Assembly (NCBI GenBank): GCA_046328125.1 | Contig: JAXLXF010000005.1 | Coordinates: 248,001-312,000, forward strand | Source: JADZEM01 sp046328125 | GTDB taxonomy: Bacteria; Chloroflexota; UBA6077; JACCZL01 | Length of the DNA: 64,000 nt | Direction: 5' to 3' | Shown here: positions 23,671 through 32,081 of the stretch, piece after piece | Layout: each line of letters begins with the position of its first letter | Numbering within the stretch: the first letter of the stretch is position 1 | Translations under genes and position numbers: made by a program | Notes under the pieces: model-generated | What the model was told of the DNA's origin: nothing | Databases searched by the model: none | Seen by the model: the letters and a program-made list of their open reading frames with translations, nothing else

Positions 23671-24788
23671 CCGTGGACTCGTCCGTGACGCGCATCCCGA
23701 TCTTCGATCTCAAGGCGCAGTACGCCGTGCTCAGAGAGGAATTGGACGAGGCGGCGCTGCGCGTGATGGCGAGCGGCTGGTTCGTGCAGGGCCAGGAGCA
23801 CGCGGCATTCGAGCAGGAGATGGCGGCCTACTCCGAGGCAAAGCACGGGATCGGGGTGGCGAACGGCACGGACGCGATCCGGATCGGCCTGACGGCGCTC
23901 GGGGTCGGCCCCGGCGACGAGGTCATCACGGTCGCCAATGTCGGGATGCCGCCGGTCGTGGCGGTCAAGGAGACCGGCGCGACGCCAGTCTTCGTGGACG
24001 TTGACCGCGCCACCCGTAACATCGACCCGAGCAAGATCGCAGCGGCGATCACGCCCCGCACGAAGGCCGTCCTCGCGATCCACCTGTACGGCCACCCGAT
24101 CGACGTGGACGCGATCCTGGACGTCATCAGGCCGCACGGCATCAAGCTGATGGAGGACTGCGCCCAGGCCCACGGCGCTCGCTACAAGGGCAAGCGCGTC
24201 GGCAGCCTCGGCGACGTGGCGGCGTTCAGCTTCTATCCGACCAAGAACCTCGGGGCGTACGGCGACGGCGGCTTCATCACCACCAACGACGACGACATTG
24301 CCGACCGGGCACGGCTGTTCCGAGGGTACGGCTGGCGGCAGCGCTACCTGAGCGAGTCACACGGGGTGAACTCGCGGCTGGACGAGCTGCAGGCGGCAAT
24401 TCTTAGAGTGAAGCTCCGCCACCTGGACGCGGCGAACGAGGAGCGGCGCCGTCGGGCGGCCCTCTACGACGAGGCGCTGCAGGGCGTCTCCATCCCCGTG
24501 ACGAGCTCCTGGGCCGAGCCGGTCTACCACCTGTACGTGGTGGAGGCGGACGGCCGCGACGAGCTCCGCGCCGCGTTGCAGGCGGCCGGCGTCGGCACCG
24601 ACGTCCACTACCCGTTGCCAAGCCACCTGCAGGCAGCCTGCGCCGACCTCGGGATGGGGGCGGGATCGCTGCCCGAGACCGAGGGGCTTGCACAGCGGGT
24701 GCTCTCGCTGCCGATGTACCCGGAGCTGCCGATCGAGCACGTCGAGCGTGTGGCGGAGATCGTCTCGCGGCTGGCGAGCGGTCGGTAG
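23667..24788 (+). CDS. DegT/DnrJ/EryC1/StrS-type sugar aminotransferase
   Basis: 373 residues. A PLP enzyme of the family that aminates keto-sugar nucleotides. It opens with IPIFDLKAQYAVLREELDEA, and has GVANGTDAIRIGLTALG for PLP phosphate binding and the PLP lysine in FSFYPTKNLGAYGDGG. Its length is normal. Placed between an SDR and a methyltransferase and overlapping the SDR stop by ATGA, it probably takes part in making an amino sugar or an N-alkylated sugar, but the substrate is not known. No ArnB-type partner is visible. Confidence 0.87.
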   Translation: MTVDSSVTRIPIFDLKAQYAVLREELDEAALRVMASGWFVQGQEHAAFEQEMAAYSEAKHGIGVANGTDAIRIGLTALGVGPGDEVITVANVGMPPVVAVKETGATPVFVDVDRATRNIDPSKIAAAITPRTKAVLAIHLYGHPIDVDAILDVIRPHGIKLMEDCAQAHGARYKGKRVGSLGDVAAFSFYPTKNLGAYGDGGFITTNDDDIADRARLFRGYGWRQRYLSESHGVNSRLDELQAAILRVKLRHLDAANEERRRRAALYDEALQGVSIPVTSSWAEPVYHLYVVEADGRDELRAALQAAGVGTDVHYPLPSHLQAACADLGMGAGSLPETEGLAQRVLSLPMYPELPIEHVERVAEIVSRLASGR

Positions 24789-24802
24789 GGTCCGAATCGC
24801 CG

Positions 24803-25612
24803 ATGGAGAAAGAGCAGTACGACCTGATGTTCGCTCAGGAGGAGCGGCACTGGTGGTACGTCGGCATGCGGCGGATCTCGGCGGCGCTCCTGGAGCGGTA
24901 CCCACCGCTGGTCGAGGGTCAGGGCTCCGGGAAGCTCGACATTCTGGACGCCGGGTGCGGCTCCGGCGGGATGACGCGCTACTTGCAGCGGTTCGGTTGG
25001 GTCACCGGCATCGACCTGTCGCCGGAGGCGCTCAGGCTGGCGCGGACGCGCGATCTGCCCAGGCTGGCGCGGTCGTCGGTCGGAGCGTTGCCGTTCCTGG
25101 ACGGCAGCTTCGACGTGGTGACCAGCTTCGACGTGCTGTACCACCTGAACGTGGACGACGACCGCGCCGCCCTCGCCGACATCCACAGGGTGCTGCGGCC
25201 GGGTGGGATCGCGCTCATTCGTCTGCCGGCCTTCGACTGGATTCGGGGCGCGCACGACGAGGTGGTGCACACTCGCCACCGCTACACCCGCGACGAATTG
25301 TCGGGAAAGCTGGAGGATGCCGGATTCAGGCTGGAGCACGCGACCTACGCCAACTTTCTGCTCTTTCCGCTGGCGCCGGTCAAACGGTATCTGGAGATGC
25401 GCCAGGGTACCCACGAGGCGACCGACCTCTGGCTGCCGCCCGGCCCCGTTAACCGCCTGCTTGCCGACCTGTTGAGCCTGGAGGCGTTGGCGGCCCGCGA
25501 GATGGGCCTGCCGTGGGGACTGTCGGTATTCGCGGTGGGCCGGCGCGTCCAGCCGTTGCCGGCGGTGAAGGCGCCAGAGCCGGCAGTCGTCGCGGGCCTG
25601 GCCGCGCGCTGA
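24803..25612 (+). CDS. Class I SAM-dependent methyltransferase
   Basis: 269 residues. The SAM-binding motif I ILDAGCGSGGMTRYLQ is followed by the acidic motif II GIDLSPEALRLAR and a motif IV with FDVVTSFDVLYHL, as in the Methyltransf_11/25 families. The N-terminal MEKEQYDLMFAQEERHWWYV segment before the core is seen in homologs linked to polysaccharide loci. The acceptor is unknown, but its position in the operon suggests a sugar or polyprenyl-linked intermediate. ATG 24803 lies 15 bases after the aminotransferase TAG; the next gene begins 7 bases after its stop. Confidence 0.8.
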   Translation: MEKEQYDLMFAQEERHWWYVGMRRISAALLERYPPLVEGQGSGKLDILDAGCGSGGMTRYLQRFGWVTGIDLSPEALRLARTRDLPRLARSSVGALPFLDGSFDVVTSFDVLYHLNVDDDRAALADIHRVLRPGGIALIRLPAFDWIRGAHDEVVHTRHRYTRDELSGKLEDAGFRLEHATYANFLLFPLAPVKRYLEMRQGTHEATDLWLPPGPVNRLLADLLSLEALAAREMGLPWGLSVFAVGRRVQPLPAVKAPEPAVVAGLAAR

Positions 25613-25619
25613 GACGATC

Positions 25620-28577
25620 GTGACGGCGAACGCCGCTCGCTGGGAGCGCGGCGATCTTCGCCGCTCCGGTGCCGACGAAACGGCCAGGGCGGCTGTCCTC
25701 CCAGGTGTGCTCCGCGAAGGCTGGCCGTTCCTGGTCGTCGTAGTGTGCGCGCTGATCCTGTTCCGCGACGACCTGTTTCTCGGCCGGATCGCCTACGAGC
25801 GGGACACCGAGCTGTTCTACCTGCCGCTGCTACGCTGGTACCTCGAACAGATCCAGAGCGGACACCTGCCCTTGTGGACGCCGCTCATCTTCGGCGGCTA
25901 CCCGCTGTTCGCGGACGGCGAGCTCGGGATGCTCTACCCGCTGAACGTGCTCCAGGCGCTGGTGACCGGCCCGGAGACGTTCCTCCAGGTGTCCCGGGCG
26001 ATTCACTTGATCCTGGCCGGCAGCTTGATGGTGGCGTTCCTGCGGGTGCTGGAGGTGGGCCGGGTCGGGGCGCTGGTCGGCGGGCTGGTGTTCGCGTTCG
26101 GCAGTTTCATGGTGGCCCAGATCCAGCACGAGAACGTGATCCGGAGCGCGGTCTGGCTGCCGCTGGTGCTGCTCTGCGCCGAGCGGGCACTGCGGACGAC
26201 CGGCTGGCGGCGGCAGCAGTGGCTGGTGGCCGGCGGGCTGGCGCTGGCGCTGGCGGCGCTCGGCGTCCACATCCAGCCGGTGTTCATGACCCTGGTCACG
26301 CTCGGGCTGTACGCGCTGTACCGAGTGGTCGTCGGGCCGGTGGCCGGGCGAGGCTGGGAGCGCCCGCTGCTGCTGGTCTGGGCGCCTGTGCTGATCGTCG
26401 GGCTGGGGCTGGGGATCGCGGCGGCGCAGTGGCTGCCGCTGTTCGAGCTGGGGCGGATGTCGTACCGTGGCCCGGGCCTGGGCTACGACCTGGCGACGAC
26501 CTGGCCGTTGCGCTGGCAGAACCTCCCGACCGTTATCCTGCCCTACCTGTTTCGCCTGCCGGACGGACGCTGGATCACGCTCTGGCAGCAGTGGGAGACG
26601 TATCTGTACGTCGGGATACTGCCGCTCGGGCTGGCGATTGTCGGGGGGCTCCAGCGACGGCGGATCGTGCCGTTCTTCGTCCTGCTGGCCGTCTTCGGGC
26701 TGCTGGTCGGGCTGGCCGAGCAGAGCCCGGTCAACATCCACCGGCTGCTCTGGACGCTGCCGGGCTTCTCCTCGTTGCGAGCGCCGGGCCGGTACGCTTA
26801 CCTGATCGTGTTCGCGGTGGGGGCGCTGGCGGCGTTCGGGCTGGACCGGCTGGTGGGGCTGGTCCGACGAGAGCGCCGCTCCTGGGACGTCCTGCTGGGT
26901 GGGCTCCTGGCCGGCGGATTCTCCGTCGTCTCGATCTACCTGATCGTCGGGCTGAGGGCGCGGCTGCTGGCCGATCCGGTCCGCTGGAAGATGCTGATCG
27001 ACGACTTCTACGTCAACACCCGCCACGAGCACGAGTGGCTGACCGGCCAACTGGTCTACCAGCAGCTGGTGGACGGCCTGGACCTGGGCAATCCGAAGAC
27101 GCTGCTCAGCGTGGTGTTACTCGTCGTCTCGCCGCTGCTGATCCTGGCCTGGGCGCTCTGGCCGCGCCCGCGTGCTGCCTGGGCGGTGCTGGCGGTCGGA
27201 CTGGTGGCCGGCGACCTGCTGGCGTTCGGCTACGACTACCACCCGCGCGAGACGACGACGGCGCTGCTGACGCCCGCTCCGGTCACCCAGTTCCTCTCGT
27301 CGTTGGGGCCGAACGCGCGCGTGTACGCCGACTCCTCGCTCAAGCTGCTGGAGCCGAATCGGCTGCTCTACGGCGACGTGCCGACCATCGCGGGCTACAG
27401 CTCGCTCGGCAGTCAGCGCCATTTCGAGTACTGGTCGTCGGTAGACAGCCAGGAGGACGCGCTGCTCGACCTGTGGGGTGTGCGGCAGCTGGTGCTGGCC
27501 GATCCGCCGCGCGACGTGGTGATCGCCGATGGGACGGCGTACCGCCCGTACAAGCCGCTGTTCGGCGGGGCGTCGTTCAATCGGACGGGAACGGCTACGT
27601 TCTCGCTCGAGCCGTTCCGGACGGTCGAGCTGCGGGTGCTCTCGACGCTCTCGGACGGCGTCCAGGTCGAACAAGACACGCCGGTCGCCGAGATCGCTCT
27701 CGTCGGCGCGGACGGCACGCGCCGCACGGTCCGGCTGTTGGCTGGCGTCCACACCGCCGAGAACGCCTACGACCGGCGCGACGTGCAGCCCCACCTGCGG
27801 CAGGCCAGACCGCCGGTGGCCGGGACGATCCCGGACATGGACCCGTCTGGCCAACCGGCTCTGACCAACGTCTACCTCGGGACGTTCCAGGTCGATCCGC
27901 TGGACGTGGTAAGCGTCGAGGTGCGGCAGCTGTACCCGACCGGCCAGACGCGGGTGTTCGGGATCGGGCTGGTGGACGCGAACGGCAAGGTCCGCTCGAT
28001 CTTCGGCATCGACCGGGCGAAGCTCCAGGAGGTCTGGAAGCAAGATGGCATCGGCGTCTTCGAGAACCGGCGGGCGTTCCCGCGCGCCTACGTGGTGCCC
28101 GAGGGCGTGCGCCGGACCCGGACCGACGAGTCGGCGATGGTGCGGCTGGCGGCGCGACCGTTCGACGCCGCGCGACAGGTGATCCTGGAAGACGGGCCGT
28201 TCGAGGGGCTGCCGCTGGTCAGGCCGCGCCTGGGTCAGCCATTGGACCCGCGCGCGATCCCACCGGCTGCGAGGGTCACGGACGTCTCGTCTGACGCGGT
28301 GCGGGTGCAGACGCCCGACGGCCCCGGCGGCTTCCTGGTGCTGACTGACCTCTACCACCGAGGCTGGCGCGCTCGGGTGGACGGCCAGCCGGCGCCGGTC
28401 TACCTCGCGAACTTCTTGTTCCGAGCGGTCTACCTGCCGCCGGGGCCACACACGGTGGACTTCACCTTCGAGCCGCTGTCGCTGAAGGTGGGGCTGGCGG
28501 TCAGCGTGGCGGCGCTGCTGTTCGCGCTGATGGTCGGCGGCGTGTTGCCGATGCTGGCCCGTCGCGCGCGCAGGTAG
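25620..28577 (+). CDS. YfhO-family membrane glycosyltransferase-like protein
   Basis: 985 residues, about 12 to 13 membrane spans and two extracytoplasmic parts. The N-terminal loop carries YERDTELFYLPLLRWYLEQI and LPLWTPLIFGGYPLFADGE, the region conserved in YfhO-like proteins; the C-terminal domain ends GWRARVDGQPAPVYLANFLF and PPGPHTVDFTFEPLSLKVG before the last span. YfhO in Bacillus is needed for glycosylation of lipoteichoic acid; by analogy this protein would transfer a sugar from a polyprenyl-phosphate donor to a surface polymer. The GTG at 25620 lies 7 bases after the methyltransferase stop. The C-terminal domain is clearly related to the equivalent domain in the YfhO-flippase fusion at 15408-19475. 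Confidence 0.78.
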   Translation: MTANAARWERGDLRRSGADETARAAVLPGVLREGWPFLVVVVCALILFRDDLFLGRIAYERDTELFYLPLLRWYLEQIQSGHLPLWTPLIFGGYPLFADGELGMLYPLNVLQALVTGPETFLQVSRAIHLILAGSLMVAFLRVLEVGRVGALVGGLVFAFGSFMVAQIQHENVIRSAVWLPLVLLCAERALRTTGWRRQQWLVAGGLALALAALGVHIQPVFMTLVTLGLYALYRVVVGPVAGRGWERPLLLVWAPVLIVGLGLGIAAAQWLPLFELGRMSYRGPGLGYDLATTWPLRWQNLPTVILPYLFRLPDGRWITLWQQWETYLYVGILPLGLAIVGGLQRRRIVPFFVLLAVFGLLVGLAEQSPVNIHRLLWTLPGFSSLRAPGRYAYLIVFAVGALAAFGLDRLVGLVRRERRSWDVLLGGLLAGGFSVVSIYLIVGLRARLLADPVRWKMLIDDFYVNTRHEHEWLTGQLVYQQLVDGLDLGNPKTLLSVVLLVVSPLLILAWALWPRPRAAWAVLAVGLVAGDLLAFGYDYHPRETTTALLTPAPVTQFLSSLGPNARVYADSSLKLLEPNRLLYGDVPTIAGYSSLGSQRHFEYWSSVDSQEDALLDLWGVRQLVLADPPRDVVIADGTAYRPYKPLFGGASFNRTGTATFSLEPFRTVELRVLSTLSDGVQVEQDTPVAEIALVGADGTRRTVRLLAGVHTAENAYDRRDVQPHLRQARPPVAGTIPDMDPSGQPALTNVYLGTFQVDPLDVVSVEVRQLYPTGQTRVFGIGLVDANGKVRSIFGIDRAKLQEVWKQDGIGVFENRRAFPRAYVVPEGVRRTRTDESAMVRLAARPFDAARQVILEDGPFEGLPLVRPRLGQPLDPRAIPPAARVTDVSSDAVRVQTPDGPGGFLVLTDLYHRGWRARVDGQPAPVYLANFLFRAVYLPPGPHTVDFTFEPLSLKVGLAVSVAALLFALMVGGVLPMLARRARR

Positions 28578-28650
28578 ACGCTCGCTTCGACTCGCTGCGA
28601 CCGTCGCGGACGGCTCGCGCGACCGACTGACGATGCGTGCGCGCGAGAGA

Positions 28651-28680
28651 GGCCGCTCGCCTGAGCTCTTGCGAGCGGCC
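28651..28680. terminator. Hairpin between convergent genes
   Basis: GGCCGCTCGC (28651-28660) and GCGAGCGGCC (28671-28680) form a perfect 10-base stem with a 10-base loop, between the YfhO gene stop at 28577 and the stop of the small secreted protein at 28732. Position fits termination for both; there is no strong T-run. Confidence 0.55.
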
Positions 28681-28731
28681 CCTATTGCACTCAGCGACTG
28701 CCCTCACCGACCTTGTAGATGCGAGGCGCGA

Positions 28732-29073
28732 TCAGCGGGACCAGAACGGTCGGAACGGACCCGGCGCCCACGGGAAGCGCCACGGCCCGCGCTGCGGCTC
28801 CCACCTGCGTGGCTCAGGGCGCCACGGTGGTGGCCCTGGGCGGTCGTTGTCGTTCCGGTTCCAGTGCCGGTCGCCGTGATCGCGGTCTTCGTTGTCGTTG
28901 CCATCGCGCCACATGGCAGCGCCGTCAACCTGGGTCACGATGGCGGCACCGCTGGACGGCGCGGCATTGGCCGTCGAGACGTCGCCCGTCGTGCCGAAGA
29001 GCTGATGCAGCGCCGGACCGCCCACGATGATGGCGATCAGCGCCGCGGCGATGATGGAACGTGTGCGCAACAT
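28732..29073 (-). CDS. Small secreted Trp/Pro/Arg-rich protein
   Basis: 113 residues. An N-terminal signal sequence (MLRTRSIIAAALIAIIVGG) and ALHQLFG, then SGAAIVTQVDGAAMWRDG. The mature C-terminal half is remarkable: Asp/Asn-rich at first, then seven Trp in about 60 residues amid Pro and Arg (PPWRPEPRRWEPQRGPW). No family recognised. ATG 29073 has AAGGGGG 8 bases upstream. It stands alone, convergent with the YfhO operon and divergent from the MFS gene. It may act at the cell surface; no more can be said. Confidence 0.55.
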   Translation of the reverse strand: MLRTRSIIAAALIAIIVGGPALHQLFGTTGDVSTANAAPSSGAAIVTQVDGAAMWRDGNDNEDRDHGDRHWNRNDNDRPGPPPWRPEPRRWEPQRGPWRFPWAPGPFRPFWSR

Positions 29074-29355
29074 AGCTGCACCCCCTTCGAGCTCAAAGTT
29101 CGAAGCGTCGGGTGATGCGAGAGGGTGTCGCTCACGCGCCCAAGGTGCCCTCCAGGACGTCGGTCCTGCCTCGTGCCTCGTGGTCCGGACGTGCTCGCTA
29201 CCTCACTGCGTGCTGCCGGACAGCCTCGTGGATCACTTGCCACTTCTCCACTCTAAGCGTCCTACGACGTGCTTGCCGGACGCGTTTCCAAACGTGAACC
29301 GTGAGTAACGATTGTCGGAGTGACATCAGGGCCGTTCGGGTACTATCTCCCCGGC

Positions 29356-30561
29356 ATGCTTGCAGTGAAACGTGACGCGCCGAGGTGGCGCCGCGACGGT
29401 CGATTCGTGCTGACGTCGCTGATGGTGGCGATGTACCTCGGGAACGTCAGCGCCATCGCCATGACGCCGTTTCTCCTCGACATCGGCCGCGAGCTGGAGG
29501 CCGATCTCGGGGCGATGGGCGTGCTGCTGTCGGTCGGGAGCATCACCTGGGCGGTCGTCTCGATCTTCGCGGGCGTGGTCTCTGACCGCTTCGGACGGCG
29601 ACCGGTCTTACTGGCCGGGCTGGTGGGGCTCGCACTAGCGCCGCTCGGGCTGGCCGCCACCTCGGTGTACTGGCTGGCGATCGTCGCGCGATTCCTGGGA
29701 GGGTTCGGCGGCGGCTCGTTCATGGGCACGGCGTTCGCCACTGCCGCCGACGCCGTGCCGGCCTCAGAGCGGGGTCGCGCGCTGGGCTGGCTGATCACCG
29801 GCCAGTCATTGGCGCTGGTGATCGGCGTGCCGATGGTGGCGTACGTGGCGTCGTTCATCGGCTGGCGCGGCTCGCTGGCGATCCAGGGTGTGGCGATCGT
29901 CGTCGCGGCGGTCCTGGTCTGGCTGGCGGTGCCAGGCCAGTCGAGCGCGAAGAAGGCCGAGGCCGGGCCGCCGGTCAACCCGCTCACCCTGCTGACACCG
30001 CGCGTGCTGGCCCTCCTGAGCGCCAACACGATGGAGCGGGTCTGCTACGGCGGCGTCGCGGTCTTCCTCGCGACGTATCTCGTGACGACCTACGGCGTGT
30101 CGCTGGAGCTGCTGGCGGTGGGGCTGGGGGTGGTGGCGCTCGGCAACCTGTTTGGGAACGTGGTGGGCGGCGAGCTCAGCGACCGGCTGCCGTCGCGGAC
30201 CGCGCTGGCGGCGCTGTCGCTGCTCGGGACCGGCGCGCTCGCGCTGCCGCTGCTGCTCTGGCAGCCGGGCCTCTGGCCGTCGGTCGCGCTCGGGTTCGTC
30301 TACATGGTGGTCAACGCGGTCGGGCGGCCGACGCTGGTGGCCTCGGTCAGCGAAGTCTCGGACGAGGCACGCGGCGCGATGCTCGGGGCCAACATGACGT
30401 TTGCGAGCTTCGGCTGGCTGGGCGCGCAGGCGCTTGGCGGCTGGCTGATCGGGACGATGGGCTTCCCGGTCTTCGGCCTGTTGACGGCCTCTGCCGGGGT
30501 CGTCGGCGCCATCCTGACGGTGGTGGCGGGCATCCCGAGGCGGGCCACGAGCGGTGAATAG
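29356..30561 (+). CDS. MFS transporter, putative efflux permease
   Basis: 401 residues with 12 predicted membrane spans. The major facilitator signature between spans 2 and 3 is visible as SDRFGRRPVLLAGL, and ERGRALGWLITGQSLALVIGV fits span 5 and its flank, as in drug efflux (DHA1-type) members. Substrate cannot be deduced. Start: ATG 29356 gives the normal N-terminus; a GTG at 29320 is in frame. No clear ribosome site stands before either. The gene has no partner regulator beside it. Confidence 0.8.
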   Translation: MLAVKRDAPRWRRDGRFVLTSLMVAMYLGNVSAIAMTPFLLDIGRELEADLGAMGVLLSVGSITWAVVSIFAGVVSDRFGRRPVLLAGLVGLALAPLGLAATSVYWLAIVARFLGGFGGGSFMGTAFATAADAVPASERGRALGWLITGQSLALVIGVPMVAYVASFIGWRGSLAIQGVAIVVAAVLVWLAVPGQSSAKKAEAGPPVNPLTLLTPRVLALLSANTMERVCYGGVAVFLATYLVTTYGVSLELLAVGLGVVALGNLFGNVVGGELSDRLPSRTALAALSLLGTGALALPLLLWQPGLWPSVALGFVYMVVNAVGRPTLVASVSEVSDEARGAMLGANMTFASFGWLGAQALGGWLIGTMGFPVFGLLTASAGVVGAILTVVAGIPRRATSGE

Positions 30562-30663
30562 AGTGCCGTCATCACAGATCGTGGTTACAATCGACCGATT
30601 GACACGCCAATGTGGCGACCGACTCGCGACGTCGCCGCACTATCAGCTCATGGGGAGTGAACC

Positions 30664-30762
30664 GTGAACAAGCGGAAGAAGGTCGCCTGGCGGAAGCATC
30701 GGGCGAAGGCGAAGAAGCTGGAAGAGAAGCGTCGGGTGTCCACCATCGCGCGGCGGCGGTGA
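30664..30762 (+). CDS. 32-residue highly basic protein
   Basis: A 32-codon gene too short for ordinary gene finders: it begins MNKRKKVAWRKHRAKAKKLE, has 18 Lys/Arg out of 32, and one Trp. GTG 30664 has GGGGAG 6 bases upstream, a strong ribosome site. Its stop (TGA 30760-30762) overlaps the GTG start (30759) of the receiver-like gene, so translation of the two is coupled. The composition is like very small ribosomal or RNA-binding proteins (compare the bS22/AURKAIP1-type), but I cannot assign it to a family. Confidence 0.6.
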   Translation: MNKRKKVAWRKHRAKAKKLEEKRRVSTIARRR

Positions 30763-31166
30763 GCGGCTCGTCGTCTGAATCGGCGCCGGCTCTGCTGCTG
30801 GCGCTCGTGGACGACCTGTTCGTGAGGTCGCGGATCGACGCAGCGGCTGGCGTGGCGGATGTCGAAGTCCGCTACGTCGCGTCCGCTCAGGAGGTCGCCG
30901 CCGCAGTGGCAGAGCGGCCGGCCAGGGCGCTGCTCGTCGGGATGGCGGCCACCCGCCGGCCGTGGGCAGACGTTGTCCGTCAGGTCCGCGCCGATCCAGC
31001 GACGGCGCGACTGTACGTGCTCGCGTTCGGGCCGCACATGAACCTGGACTTGCGGGCGCAGGCGCTCGACGCAGGGGTGGACCGGGTGGTCGCCAACTCG
31101 GCGTTCACCCGGCTCCTCCCGACGCTCCTGGTGACGCCCTCGGCGCCGGTGCCGGAGGACGAGTAG
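30759..31166 (+). CDS. Degenerate receiver-domain protein
   Basis: 135 residues. The CheY-like fold is seen in the alternating pattern ALLLALVDDLFVRSRI, AAAVAERPARALLVGMA, ARLYVLAFG and AGVDRVVANSAFTRLLPTLL. The phospho-acceptor Asp is Gly (LLVGMAA) and the conserved Lys is Asn (VVANSAF), so phosphorylation is not expected; only the DD pair survives (ALVDD). Such pseudo-receivers act as protein-binding modules. GTG 30759 overlaps the stop of the basic peptide gene (GTGA). Function unknown; an effector for the basic peptide is a possibility (inference). Confidence 0.68.
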   Translation: MSGSSSESAPALLLALVDDLFVRSRIDAAAGVADVEVRYVASAQEVAAAVAERPARALLVGMAATRRPWADVVRQVRADPATARLYVLAFGPHMNLDLRAQALDAGVDRVVANSAFTRLLPTLLVTPSAPVPEDE

Positions 31167-31261
31167 CCGCCGAGCCTTCAGGGCGGGACCATCGGACCGG
31201 AGAACGGCTGATCCTGCCTCAGGGTCGGGCGCGGGATCGAAGCCAACTCAGGGGGAGAAAC

Positions 31262-32059
31262 ATGGCGGACAATCCTGAAGGCGTGAAGGCCCGGATCGGG
31301 CTTCAGTTCACGCGCATGGCTCCGACCTACGACGACGATGGCACATTCGCCCATTTCGGGCGGCGCCTCGTAGACGCGGTTGGGGTCGAGCCGGGGCAAC
31401 GCGTGCTCGACGTGGCGAGTGGGCGTGGCGCCGTGCTATTCCCGGCCTCGGAGCGGGTCGGACCAACCGGTCACGTCGAAGGGATCGACCTGGCTGAAGG
31501 CATGGTCGCCGCCGTCAACGCCGACGCCGAGCGTCTCGGCATCCCGGCGCGCGTGCGCGTGATGGACGCCGAGCATCTCGACTTCCCGGATGCGTCATTT
31601 GACCGCGTCTTCTGCGGCTTCGGGATCATGTTTCCGCCGGATCAGGCTCAGGTGCTCCGAGAGATGCGGCGGGTGCTGCGTAGCGGTGGCCGACTCGGCG
31701 TCACGACGTGGCAGGCGCCTAGAATGCAAGACCTTGACCTCGTCCTGGCGAGAATGGGACAGAAATCATCTCTTCCGCCAGGGCAGATCGCCGATCCGGC
31801 GGTGCTGACGGACGTGGTGGTGCGCGCTGGGTTTTCGGACGTGCGCGTGGACGCGGAGACACGTCTCGTTGAACGCGTAGATGCTGACACATACTGGCAA
31901 CAGGCCATGCGTTCAGCCATGAGCCGGAACCTCGAAGCACTGAGCGCAGAGCAGGTGAACCAGGTGCGCGCGGCGCTTGCCGATCAGCTAGAGCAGTACC
32001 GGCAGGCTGACGGCTTGCACGTCCCCGTCACGGCACTGCTCGCGACGGCCAGCCGCTAG
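31262..32059 (+). CDS. Class I SAM-dependent methyltransferase (UbiE/Methyltransf_11-like)
   Basis: 265 residues. Motif I is RVLDVASGRGAVLFPASERV, motif II GIDLAEGMVAAV, motif III RVRVMDAEHLDFPDASFDRV, followed by LREMRRVLRSGGRLGVTTW. The layout matches small-molecule methyltransferases of the UbiE/MenG branch; the Rossmann core is complete. Substrate not known. ATG 31262 has GGGGGAG 5 bases upstream. It is followed by the convergent fabL gene with 22 bases between. Confidence 0.8.
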   Translation: MADNPEGVKARIGLQFTRMAPTYDDDGTFAHFGRRLVDAVGVEPGQRVLDVASGRGAVLFPASERVGPTGHVEGIDLAEGMVAAVNADAERLGIPARVRVMDAEHLDFPDASFDRVFCGFGIMFPPDQAQVLREMRRVLRSGGRLGVTTWQAPRMQDLDLVLARMGQKSSLPPGQIADPAVLTDVVVRAGFSDVRVDAETRLVERVDADTYWQQAMRSAMSRNLEALSAEQVNQVRAALADQLEQYRQADGLHVPVTALLATASR

Positions 32060-32081
32060 CGACGAGTTGCGTCGTCTAGCG

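Noticed and set aside
30612..31166. Receiver gene starting at 30612 as one 184-residue protein
   Set aside because: The longer start lacks a ribosome site and its extra part overlaps the well-placed basic 32-codon gene; the receiver fold begins after 30759.
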